From contig CM022370.1 of the NCBI GenBank assembly GCA_011800155.1, positions 1,798,001 to 1,862,000 on the forward strand: a stretch of DNA of 64,000 nucleotides. The letters are read 5' to 3'. The stretch is from Flammulina velutipes (Eukaryota; Basidiomycota; Agaricomycetes; Agaricales; Physalacriaceae). The notes under the pieces were generated by a model that saw only the letters and a program-made list of their open reading frames with translations, was not told the DNA's origin and searched no databases. The translations under genes and the position numbers were made by a program. Below are positions 1-10,157 of this stretch, piece by piece (positions within the stretch are counted from its first letter, which is position 1; each line of letters opens with the position of its first letter).

Positions 1-621
1 TTTGATGAGGCCAGGTAGAACCCCTTCTAGGAAAACATTTACTCGCAATCGATGGATCAGTGGTTCGTCAAACATACATATACGACTTGAATCTTCCGGG
101 CTTATACCAATGTGATGGCTTTTGTAACGACATTGAGTAACCTACAATCAAGAAACTACGTCAATTAGTTGGAAGCGCACAGCCGCCCGGCAGTGTCCTT
201 ATATTGGGTGTAGTTCTTTTGAACGTGTTTCTATCAAGTCAGGTCGGATCTACGAACGATATACATACCTTCTAGCAAGGGTGAAACACTCTGTTGTTTA
301 CCTCATTATGGAGAGAAGCGAAGTATAACCAACAGGATGCCACCGAACTTCTGGCAAATTTAATTGTCCCACCATGTTACTTCGGTCAAGCTGTGGTGAT
401 GATGATAGGTAGTATGAAATCAAGCAGAAGGTCTAATATGTTTGATATTCATTCTGGGCTTAGCTTCTTCCCACGATCTTCAGTAGACCGTGTGTGATAA
501 TGGCCGACGGTGGCGTAGGCGCCAATTATCCGACGTATATGGTTACGAGGATGAACTATAAGTACGTCGCTCAACAAGACCTACATACACAATAACCTTC
601 CTGGCTCCCCGTTCCAACCTC
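1..621. other. Left-edge noncoding stretch
   Basis: No coding frame here can be tied to a protein family. The last 120 bases (from about 500) belong to the upstream part of the tandem duplication that carries the secreted-protein gene. They are clearly similar to the stretch just before position 2650. A weaker similarity (a TTCTTCCCACGATC word near 468 and again near 2309) suggests the duplicated block reaches further upstream and has decayed. Confidence 0.5.
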
Positions 622-1344
622 ATGCGGTTTTCTATAGCTTTCATATTCAAGACTCTCATTGTGGGGGCACTTGCTGCTCCTATTGCGCTAAAACCTAATG
701 TACGAAAGCTGCCACAGTACTGCTACTATGCTCAGATCTGACGCATTATATACTTCAGATCGAGAAGCGGGAAACCTGGATATCCTTGGGGAATCCCAAT
801 GGCGTGAGCTCCAGAGGCGATTCCTTGCGCCTGGACTATGGAAAACAAACTGATGACACATTCCCGGAGCCATGCAAAAACACCAGTGAGATTCTTTCTG
901 TTTTCATTGACCTATTTCTCAATCATGAGCTTTTCCGCCAGAGACGTGCAATCTCAAACTAGTCGGTGCCGGACGTGAATTCGCATGGCAGGACACGGAT
1001 TACAAGAACCCAGACAGCGTGAATTACAGAACGGAGACCCGCGACGGGTATGGCTTGCCATCGATTATTGTCGCATCGAACTCAGGCTCACACATCTTTC
1101 ACAGAGTCACCTTTCACATCCTCCAATTTAACTATGGTAAACATGAACCACAGTTCTGCAGCGTCGATAAAGATAAAGATGGAAAACCGGACAGTAACTA
1201 TATATGCACCATGAGTCTTGATGCATCGCCGTTCCCATCGTAATGCATAATCACCACCACCTTCTACTAATTATAATACTTGCTGGACAAAGTATGGAAA
1301 TTTCATTCCATGTGGTTTCGTATTCTTGAGCGGCGAAACAAGCT
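500..1344 (+). repeat. Tandem duplication, left copy
   Basis: This block is closely similar, in the same orientation, to 2521-3373. The similarity covers the promoter, all exons and introns of the secreted-protein gene and about 100 bases of 3' flank, ending in a shared AACAAGCTC word. Introns are about as well conserved as exons, so the duplication looks recent or homogenised. Beyond 1344 the copies diverge abruptly. Weak similarity seems to resume near 1860 (left) and 3370 (right), as if about 500 bases had been gained or lost in one copy. Confidence 0.75.
622..1243 (+). CDS. Small secreted protein, copy 1
   Basis: A spliced gene with exons 622-699, 759-885 and 942-1243 (introns start GTACGA and GTGAGA) gives 168 residues. 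Residues 1-20 form a typical signal peptide (hydrophobic core ending GALAAP). A dibasic Lys-Arg follows at the start of exon 2 (IEKR then ETW), which fits Kex2 removal of a short propeptide. The mature part has four Cys, two of them close together (CKNTKTC), and two more near the C terminus. No known family was recognised. A further 57-nt segment, 1048-1104, has GT and AG ends, keeps frame whether spliced or retained, and corresponds to a probable intron in copy 2. The real protein may therefore be 19 residues shorter. An effector or other extracellular role is inference. Confidence 0.6.
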
Positions 1345-2650
1345 CCGGATATTCACGATTGGTGTAAGGACACAACGCGCCACACAGCGCTGTGATGCGC
1401 CCTCACTTTATGCATTTGCTTAGCGAAGACTTCGACTTGTAGTATTTAGATTCACATTCGTGACGTGTAACAGGAGACATTCTTGTATTGTGTAGCTGTA
1501 CAGTATACACTGAGTCTAGCTACCCCGTACGAGTCTAAGTCTTCTACAATTGACTTTCGCCGCAGGCGGACAAAGGCTCTTCGTTGTTCTTGTAGTGATC
1601 AAAACTTTGTACTATGTATCCCTATAGCAAAGTTGTGTCCACCGATACCCACTCCACATCGCATACATTACTATGCTCCCCAGGGTTTGTTAGTGAAGTG
1701 CAGGCTACGTTTCACGAACCGTAATTTCTTCTCACGACCAATAGCGGTCAAATCAACTCTAATCAACTGCTCAGGCCGGTCACTCAGAACTTCTTGGACG
1801 GAAATTCCCAGTGTGTATAATGTGTCTATTGACTTCACCACACCCTTGTTGACGCAGCTAAACGAACTCGCAAAGACAAGGGCCACCCCAGAATTTAAAG
1901 GGAACCATAGCCGCGCTAGTTTCACCAACTCCGACCGCTCGAACTTAGATGCCTATGCATCTAGATGGTTAATTGACCAGACGTCCCGGGAAATCGACGT
2001 ACAACGTTCAGTGCTCAACGATCAAGAGATTGGATTTGCGGTTGCGAAGACATCATCGTAACTGGGAGTTGCCTACTACTGGCTCTATGTAAGTCATTGT
2101 TATTGGGGAAGGCGTTTGACGGCGCATCAGGGCGCATCAAGCGTCAACTCCGGTCCTGGTTACTGGTTCCAGGCTATCTTCGATCTTGCATTTCTTGTGG
2201 TGCGGAAACGTTGGGGACTGATCATGGCTATCCATAGGAGATCTACTATGGCTACTCCATGACCACTACAGGACCCTAGCCGTGCGTCATGTTTCCTTGA
2301 CCATGATTTCTTCCCACGATCAATAGTAGGCAAGGCATCAGTCAATCCCCGATTGTCCAGAGAGTCGCCACCTCGAGGACTTAACAGAACCATAGCGGAC
2401 ATATGCAACCGCAATTTGAAGACAGTAACTCATCATTCAGCCTGACCATTCAAGAATTCTGCAAGGCACCCACTCTGGCTGTGAATTCAGCAAAGAGCCA
2501 TTGGTCTGTAGTGCGGTAACAGTGGCCGAGAGTGACATAGGCGCCAATTATCCGATGCATATGGTTACGAGGATTAATTATAAGTAAGATCATCATCGCG
2601 CAACAAGATTTCAACACACAACTAAGCTGCCTGTCATTGATACTAACACC
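1244..2650. other. Spacer between duplicated secreted-protein genes
   Basis: The stretch holds about 100 bases of duplicated 3' flank, then unrelated sequence, then the upstream flank of copy 2. A 192-codon open frame (1483-2061) lacks an ATG start, matches no family I know and has no convincing splice partners, so it is not called a gene. Around 1850-2090 there are scattered matches to the sequence after copy 2 (for example GGCTCTATGTAAGT), suggesting an old longer duplication. Confidence 0.4.
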
Positions 2651-3373
2651 ATGCAAAAATCTATAAACTTCATCGTATTCGTGACTTTCATCGTGGGGGC
2701 ACTTGCTTCTCCTATTGCTCTAGAACCTAATGTACGAAATCTGCCACATTACTGCTACCATGTTCAAATCTGACGCAGTACTGCAGATCGTGAAGCGGGA
2801 AACCTGGATACGCTTGGGGAATCCGAATGGCGTGAGCTCCAGAGGCGATTCCTTGCGCCTGAACTATGGAGAACCAACCGATGGCACATTCCCGGATCCA
2901 TGCAAAAACACCAGTGAGATTCTTCCTGTTTTCATCGGCCTATTTCTCAATCATGAACTTTTCCGCCAGAGACGTGCAATCTCAGACTAATCGGTGCCGG
3001 ACATGTATTCGAATGGCAGGACACGGATTACGGCAACCCAAACAGTGTGAATTACAGAACGGACACTCTCAACGGGTACGGCTTGCCATCGGTTATTGTC
3101 GCCTCGAACTCAAGCTAATGTATCTTTCACAGAACCACCTTTCACGTCCTCGAATTTGACTTTGGTGAAAAGAAACCACAGTTCTGTAGTGTCGATACAA
3201 ATGGAGATGGAAAGAAAGAAAGTAACTACAAGTGCATCATAAGTCTTGAGGCATCGCCGTTCAAAACATAATGCATAACCACCACCACCTTCTACTAATT
3301 ATAATACTTGCTGGACAAAGTATGGCAATTTCATTCCATGTGGTTTCGTATTCTTGAGCAGCGAAACAAGCTC
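2521..3373 (+). repeat. Tandem duplication, right copy
   Basis: This is the partner of 500-1344. Alignment is continuous through promoter, exons, introns and 3' flank with point differences. The shared upstream word GGCGCCAATTATCCGA and the shared downstream ACTAATTATAATACTTGC anchor the two edges. Confidence 0.75.
2651..3271 (+). CDS. Small secreted protein, copy 2 (stop codon within probable intron)
   Basis: Exons 2651-2731, 2787-2913 and 2970-3271 match copy 1. They encode a signal peptide, a conserved dibasic site (IVKR then ETW) and the CKNTKTC motif. Read straight through, exon 3 meets TAA at 3116-3118, about 50 codons before the end. That TAA lies inside GCTAAT, a good branch-point sequence, 14 nt before a TTTCACAG acceptor. 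A GTACGG donor at 3076 would give a 57-nt intron (3076-3132). Removing it restores the frame exactly and keeps the two C-terminal Cys and a terminus like copy 1 (EASPFKT against DASPFPS). I therefore call a four-exon gene. The alternative is a recently truncated pseudogene. Confidence 0.55.
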
Positions 3374-3768
3374 GCAAAGGCCCGGGGCGATCCCCAGATT
3401 TGTGTATTTTCGTTTAGATTCTCCATCATACCCCAGCTTGACACTGAAGGCGTTGATCGGGAGGACACGCCGGGGAATCATCGTTCAGCGCTTATCGAGA
3501 GCTTACCAATGGTGCAGTCGGCTGTGGACGTCTTGCAGACTACTGGCACAGAAGGAGGCTCTATGTAAGTATGGTAAGCTACAAGGAATGGAACTTGGCG
3601 TCCAGTCTGCCTGTAGGATAAATGATAAATCGTCACCTACAACTATAGATAATGTCGCATTTGGCAGACAACCAGAGAGGCAAAGAAGATGACCAGTCCC
3701 GTTTGAAAGAAAATTTATTAGCTGGGCCTTGAGTAAATAATACTAGCCGTTCGAATAGTAGGCAAAGA
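3272..3768. other. Noncoding stretch after copy 2
   Basis: The first 100 bases are the duplicated 3' flank. The rest shows short overlapping open frames on the plus strand but no start, splice or family signal I would trust. The end overlaps the probable 3' UTR of the minus-strand uS9m gene. Confidence 0.4.
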
Positions 3769-5219
3769 CTACCGTCTGACCCAGTTGTACTGCCAAAATG
3801 CATGAGCCAACCAAGCGACTGGAGAAAAATGGTGGACCTACCCCGGATCTCGCACCACGACGATTGGTCTTCTTCCGCTCGACCATACGAGGGTCACGCT
3901 TGAGTACATCGGCTAGAAGAAAGATGGTCAGCAACGGCGAACTGAAAGAGGCAGAAAAGCGGCAACAAACCTTTCTTCAATACTCTGTGCAAGCCTATGT
4001 CATGCGCAAGCAAACCCTTGGCAATCCCATGTGCAATAGCGCCTGTCTGACCAGTGAGGCCACCACCTCGAGCGAGAGTGAAGATATTGAATCTGCCGAG
4101 GACGCCTGCCAACTTGAGAGGGTAAGTGACCCGCTCGCGGTCAGCGTTGTTGTGGAAGTATTGGTGGAGGGGAATGTTGTTGACGAGGATGGTAGTCACA
4201 GGAATATCTACTTTTTGGACAGGTTTCGTGCGTTTGACTGGTTCTGCAACCACGTCGGTGGTGGTGGTGGGCTCGACGACGTCGGAAATCGGGGGTGGCA
4301 TAGGTGCATCCAAGAGAGATCCAGGAGGTGCATCTGTAGTTGCAGCTTCTTGCTCTTCCATCTCCGCAACGGATGCAGTGGGTGCAGTGACGGAACCTTG
4401 TGACACTGGGATCATCCAGACACGCGCCGAACTCGTTTTTCGCCGACCAAGAGTGTATGAACGACCATATTTATCGAGCGGAGCTCTTTTTATCTTGCCC
4501 TGGGCCAAGACGCGTCGTTGCTTCTCTTCGCCTTGTTCGAACATGGAAACGATACTGTCGAGCATGTCTGCAAGGTCGGTGCAGCCGGAGGTGGTGGCAA
4601 TCTGGAGACATTCGTTGAGCTCGTTGAGGACAACGACGAGGCGGCGGTAGCGAGCGGTGTTGAGTTCCATGCCAATATCGGCGGACATGTCTGCCATTGG
4701 TTTCCAGAATGGGTGAAGTGGTAGGAGACTGGCACGTGCAAAGTCTGGCAGTGGAAGCAGTTGGAGGGTCTTCAGCGTCGAGCGCGCTTGGCCGATGGAC
4801 TGGCGGAGATGCGAAAGAACGTCAAAGTAGCGCGCACGACCGGTGTAGAACGCGGGCGACGTCGGTCGTGGCTTCAAGTCTTCTTCCTGCCGTATGTACT
4901 CGTCGTAGAACGCTTCACGGTCGATGGGTTCGCCCTCCTCGTCGACACCGAGATCCCGCCACTTCCCGTCTTCGTCCCCGTCCTTCTCCTCTGCTGCAGC
5001 ACCTCTGAAGGGCTTTCTTGCCTCGTATAGCGGCGTTAGGGTTCCATCCTTGCCTCGCGCGAGCTCCTGGACCGGAGAAACGTATGGCATACGAGGCGTC
5101 GAGTATAACCGTCGCTGGTAGCGTTGTAGTGCAGTTGCTGGCGTCGTCGGTGCACCCAGCCGTCCAAAAGAGGTTATTAAAGAGCGACACGGTCGCATTC
5201 GGAGAGGAAAGACGCTCAT
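3769..5219 (-). CDS. mrps9: Mitochondrial ribosomal protein uS9m (Mrps9)
   Basis: This is a component of the mitochondrial small ribosomal subunit. The N terminus from the chosen ATG is rich in Arg and Ser without acids, as expected for a matrix-targeting presequence. The C-terminal third carries the uS9 signature: GRRKTSSARVW, then NIPLHQYF, then GGGLTGQTGAI. Two introns near the end (3913-3970 and 3790-3841) are needed to complete the family's tail, which reads RDPRMVERKK and ends in YNWVRR. The last exon is only 21 nt. An upstream in-frame extension lacks an ATG and a presequence look, so the start at 5219 is preferred. The central region, residues about 50-250, is a fungal mitochondrial extension. 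Confidence 0.9.
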
Positions 5220-5365
5220 TGTCGCATACGCGACTTGTGGATGGGCAGGAGGGAAAAAGTTAGGACTCCTCACGTGATCTTCATTTAATTTGGTCAAGAT
5301 CGTGGCGCGACTGAAAAAATACATATACAACAAAGAGTATTACAAAGAGCTCCTAGTCTAAGCCG

Positions 5366-7621
5366 TCATCCCACTCGCTCCGCAACTTTCGCTTTGTAGA
5401 ACTTTTCCAGCTTGTTTGCAGCCTTATAGTAGACGGTATCTGGCGGATTATATGTCCGACAATTGTCACATATCAGTTGCACGTCGGCGGAGAAATCCTC
5501 AATGGCGTTGTAGTGTCCGTTATCAAGTTTTTGCTCCATCGTTCGAAGGTCTGAAAAAAAAAAATGAGTAATATGATACAGTGACAGTAGGCGCGGCATA
5601 CCCATTGGCTGAGCGATGACATTATAATAATCTTGAACGTCTTCTGCCTTCACTGGCTCTGCAAAAGGCCACGCCTGCGGATGTGCTTGCAAGTCGCGCA
5701 AAAGCTGCTCCATGAATCCCTGCTCAACATTGCGCGGAGCAGGTCGTATCATGCTAGAATAAAATGTCAGTCATGGTTCACTCAGTAACGGGATATCACA
5801 CTGCTGTTCCATATCAGGCGACCATCCACTCTCCTCTAGAACACAATCAGTTTGCGCAAATCGTAATTCGGAGTAAACAACGTACTCAACCCAGGTACGT
5901 CTTTATAGCTGACTTCGATATCCTCTGGCTGGCCTTCCTGGAACTGAGGCAGACCTGGATGAATGATATGCGACCGCGACAGTTGCCGTATCTTAGCTAT
6001 AACAGCGTCCTGTTGCAGAGCCAGTATGTTGACCTTGTCCAAATAATCAACCTTGTCGAGCATCGTGCATTGCATGAGATTGGCGCCCTCATAGTCCTTG
6101 ATGTAGCCAGCCCATATCGCCCTATCGAGGGTGATCTCTTTTGAGAATCCTTGCTTTTCGAAGTAACCAACGGCGTAGTTGTCAGCGTAGGTTAGAAAGT
6201 GCATCATGTTCGGGTATGCCTTGCGGACGTGCGCTTTGAAGTGATCCATGAGCATACTTCCGTAGCCCTGTGCGCAACTCAGTGGACTATTCAAAAAATC
6301 GGAAAAATAAGTACCTTAACTTGGTCGACTGAGTGTGTTGCAAAGAACACGATCTCTGCGAAACCACGCTGCGGAAACGGACGGTATAAGATCCCCCCAA
6401 CGACCTTGTAGCCGCGCTTAAGGATTCCTAATGCCTTTGAATTCACGTCGTAAACGAGCCTGGCGATATACTCTCGGGGCATTTTTGGTAATTGCTTTTG
6501 AAACAAAGTCTTCAGTCCCGTCAAGAGGATCCATGAACGAGGCTGCCCATCGTTCTCGACTGGAGATATTTTGATGACACCTTTCCTCAACTCAATGGCG
6601 GCCATCTTTTCTTGTCGTACCGGAGGCTAAGCGGCTAAGGTGAGATAGTTGTACACACATGATGATAGTACTTACCGTACCGTTGGGAGACGCTGCATCC
6701 ACAGGAACGCCAGCCGCGAGTCTATTGAGCTGGGCGTCGTCCATCTTGTCTTCGACCTTGACTCGGGCGTCGTGCCCATTGGTCATGCCATTGACGTGTT
6801 TTTCCTTCGCGGCGGCATGACTGAGAGGTCCAGTTCGCGACATCCCTTTGGCTCCGGTTGACTTGGAGGGTACTTTCTTGCCAGCATTAACTGTGCGACC
6901 TGTAGTTTTGCCTTTCGATTTGTGTATACGTGAAGTTGTAGGGATGATGTTCTTTGCGCTGTCGTCGTCACTAGACGCAGATGAAGAAGAGAATGAAACG
7001 CGTCGTCTCTTCTTGGGTGGAGGAGCGTCCATTTCGTCCTCGTCTTCCAAGAGCTCTGAAAGGAATTAAATTTATATAACAATTATGATGTGCAAGAGCT
7101 TCACCAGCTAGATACTGCGCCGACGGTGGGAGGCCAGACTCGTCGGGGAGACGCATCTGGTGCTTGAGGGAGACAATATCGTCGTCCGAATAATCAAAGT
7201 CTAGGAGCTTGCCTGCATCCTGAGACAGCCTCAACAAAGGGCACTGATAAGCGAAACAAAGGAAACGGACCTTTAAGAGTTCATCCAAACGAATAGCAAC
7301 TCGGCCTCTGCGAGCGAACTCTTCCCTTCCAACACCAGCGTCAGACGCATTGTGATCTGTCGTACTGTGGCCACAAGCGCAGGTTTCTAGATACGATGGG
7401 CTATCATCATCGTCGTCGTCGTCAGAGTTATACTGGCCAAGGTCGCCGATGGACGTGTCTTGATTATTGTCGTCGTCGAGGATGACCTGGACGTCCGGTG
7501 GTGGATGGAAGCCTGCACACGACGAACATAGCGAGCAAGGCGAGTGGCGGGCGATTTTCAAGGTGAGCTGGACGTTGTCGAGGTTGGCAACGAGGTGGGA
7601 TGCAGGATATGCATATTTCAT
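5366..7621 (-). CDS. gcn5: Histone acetyltransferase Gcn5 (SAGA catalytic subunit)
   Basis: Gcn5 acetylates histone H3 in SAGA/ADA complexes. The exons give, in order, an N-terminal Cys/His segment, an acidic and basic nuclear linker ([11 protein letters not shown]), the GNAT domain and a C-terminal bromodomain. The GNAT domain has the catalytic Glu in GFAEIVFFA and the acetyl-CoA loop in [11 protein letters not shown]. The bromodomain shows WPF, the acetyl-lysine Asn in NCRTYNPP, and a [11 protein letters not shown] helix. At least five short introns are present. The first about 100 residues contain [10 protein letters not shown] and [10 protein letters not shown], resembling the PCAF N-terminal zinc region of animal homologues, which budding-yeast Gcn5 lacks. 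The start lies 133 bp from the divergent F-box gene. Confidence 0.92.
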
Positions 7622-7754
7622 GGCCTTGACGTTGGTAAAGACATGTCCGACGTTCCCACGCCTGCTGTCTTTACACCATCAGTCAAAGTATGGCTCCGTC
7701 CAACCTCTACAGTCGTATTTGTACTGAACTACAACCAGGTCTTTTGTTTTTATC

Positions 7755-9468
7755 ATGGCAAAGTCTAGAAAAATTCCGCGTACCCGAAGACACATCTTCA
7801 ATTCTCCCTTTGATGACTACCTTGGGACAACACTGAGTTTCCAGCCACCATCCGGAGAACATTCGCGTCAAACCGTGCATGATTTTCTTCCCAAAGTTGA
7901 CGGGGACATAGCAGATATCGAGGCAGACATCGCTATTGTTGAGGCCCGTCAGGCCGCGCTCAACGAGACTCTGTTCAACCTCTACAACGAGAAGGAAGTC
8001 GCTCTACAATATCGCAAGCTACACATTTCCCTCTTCCCTCCTGTCCATGATTTGCCTTCCGACATCCTACTCGAAATCTTCCAGCTTGTCATTTCTCAAT
8101 CGCTGTCGAACTGGAACGCATTGGATTCGAAAACTGGAGGGCCTTGGTTCCTTGGGAAGATCTGTCGTAGGTGGAGGTCGCTGGCATGGTCGTCACCTTC
8201 TCTGTGGACTGGTCCCTTCCGAATAGAGTGCTCGTTGCACTCTCTTTTCTCTAGACTTTCTCGTCGGAAGGACAATGTCCGCAATGAAAATACGAGGAAA
8301 GAACTTCTGGACGGGGTTCTGAAGAGGACCGGCTCAGCCCCAATTCACATCTCGATCAGTACTTCACATCTATCGGACAAATTGTCAGAGGGTTTAGCTG
8401 CTCATGCTTCCCACTGGGGAGACATATCCCTCGTCGGGTCGTACAAGGGCCTCCTGGAATTCCTCGACCACATCCATCCAGCCGACATGCTTGTCTCCCA
8501 GCTGTCGAAACTTACGCTGGGCAATCAAGGTCCATTTGTAGCAGACCAATATCAGCTCAGTCAACTGCTCCGGCGTCTCAAGGTTCCCTCCTTGCGAACA
8601 CTCAGTATCACATCGCCCTTGGAGGATGTACCGTCCAATGCCGAATTCCCTTGGAATCGCCTCACTTCCCTTTGGTTTTCTTTTTCGCATGTCAATATCG
8701 ACACAGTATTGCGGCTTCTTGACAGCTGCACCGATCTACAGACTCTGGATATTAGTTGCATTGATAACCATGAACCTGATGTTGCCAATTCGCATCTTGT
8801 GACCTATTCTCTCCCCCGTCTCTCTTCGTTGCAGGTTCAATGTACGACATTCTTGAAGTACGTTCGCTTACCTGCTCTGGAAATCCTAAATCTCCGCAAC
8901 CGCCTAATGATGCCCCAGCATCTTGACGACTTGCGGCAGTTTATGGAAGAGTCGAACATGTCATTGAAAACTATGACTATAATGATGCATTGGGAGGCAT
9001 CGAGGGGACAGTGGAAGGAAGCGTTGACATTGCTGTCCAGCGTGGAGGATCTGCGTATCAACACGTTGGACGATTCCTGCGAAGACGCTCTACGCTCCCT
9101 CATCATTCCAGACGATCCTACACTCCCAGTAAATCTCCCCCGGCTTAGGCGACTGGTCATCGTCGACTTTGTATCCCAGACATGTTGGCGAAGCGACTCG
9201 TGGATGGATGCAATGTTCACTGTGCTCTTCTCTAGACTTTCTGCTGATTCTCCTCCCCATTCCCAATTTACACGGCTGCAACGAGTTTCAATTGAATGGA
9301 GGAACGAGTTCCTGGGGCTTAACGACGCTGATAGGGTGATGTTCCAGCGCTTGGTAGCCTTGAGGAAGGAGGGATTAGAGATTGATGTGTACAATAACGA
9401 AAGTACGTCCCCAGACCGCGCTAGCTTTCTTCTCATACTAATATGCATCTTCAGCACAGGTAGTATGA
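7755..9468 (+). CDS. F-box protein, tandem paralogue 1
   Basis: The protein has an N-terminal conserved leader (IPRTRRHIFNSPFDDYLGT), a coiled-coil stretch at about residues 40-85 and an F-box-like motif at about 95-150 (LPSDILLEIFQLV ... ICRRWRSLAWSSPSLW). A long C-terminal region of degenerate leucine-rich repeats follows. This is the usual layout of the expanded Agaricomycete F-box family, which is presumed to bring substrates to SCF ubiquitin ligases. A GTACGT donor at 9403 and an acceptor at 9454 remove a short terminal intron, giving 553 residues. The paralogue 2.4 kb downstream has an intron at the same place, which supports the model. Substrate unknown. Confidence 0.8.
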
Positions 9469-10157
9469 TTCTTCACTACTGCTTATAATCAAATTCTTCT
9501 GTCTGAAACTGGCGTCTGATCTTCTCATACGGTTCATGTGAAGAAGTTCGGAGTCATCAACTGTAGCAGTATCCTAACGAGTGCAGACGAGGCCAACTAC
9601 TTCTCACAACCCCGCCTTAGTGGTCGTTTGCTAGAATGTATGTCATCCATGTATGCCACTCCTTCCCTCTGCTCAGCCTCATCTCCACCCTCCCCTTGTG
9701 CTGCTCAAGAAGGTAGTTCTTCGTTCTATGAAGTGAATGGCACTGGTGTGACCGTAAGGTGGCGAACAAACTCAATACAGTTCCACCCTTCGAGAAGCAG
9801 CTCTTTCGTCTATAATGATAGAAAGTCGAGGTACAATGTATCAGATTGAGGGGTCTTCGCTGGACAAGGCATGGACTGAGATTTGAGTACTAGTGTTAAG
9901 TGGCCGATGATCTTGGAGGACAAGGACCGAATTTGTTTTCAGAAGAAGAGACAGGGCGTCGAGGACGGCTCGTCAGATGAGAAATCGATGAGAGTACCAC
10001 TTGTCTCGAGCTGGCTGTATTCACCCATCGACGACAAAGTCCACCCCCACGCTTGTACCACGCTTGTTTTACCTTGTCGATCGTCACGTGACTGTTGACA
10101 ATCCCTTATTGCTTTTGCACTTAATTCCAGCTAGGCCCTACTTGAACTACCCTCACG
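9469..10157. other. Intergenic, promoter of second F-box gene
   Basis: No supported gene. Open frames here are short and lack family or splice signals. The last about 80 bases are presumably the 5' UTR and promoter of the second F-box gene. Confidence 0.4.

Noticed and set aside
1483..2061. 192-codon open frame between the duplicated secreted-protein genes
   Set aside because: It begins without ATG, shows no family feature or splice context, and lies in a region that partly matches noncoding flank of the other copy.
3798..4650. Long plus-strand frames opposite uS9m
   Set aside because: They are antisense shadows of the well-supported mrps9 coding sequence.
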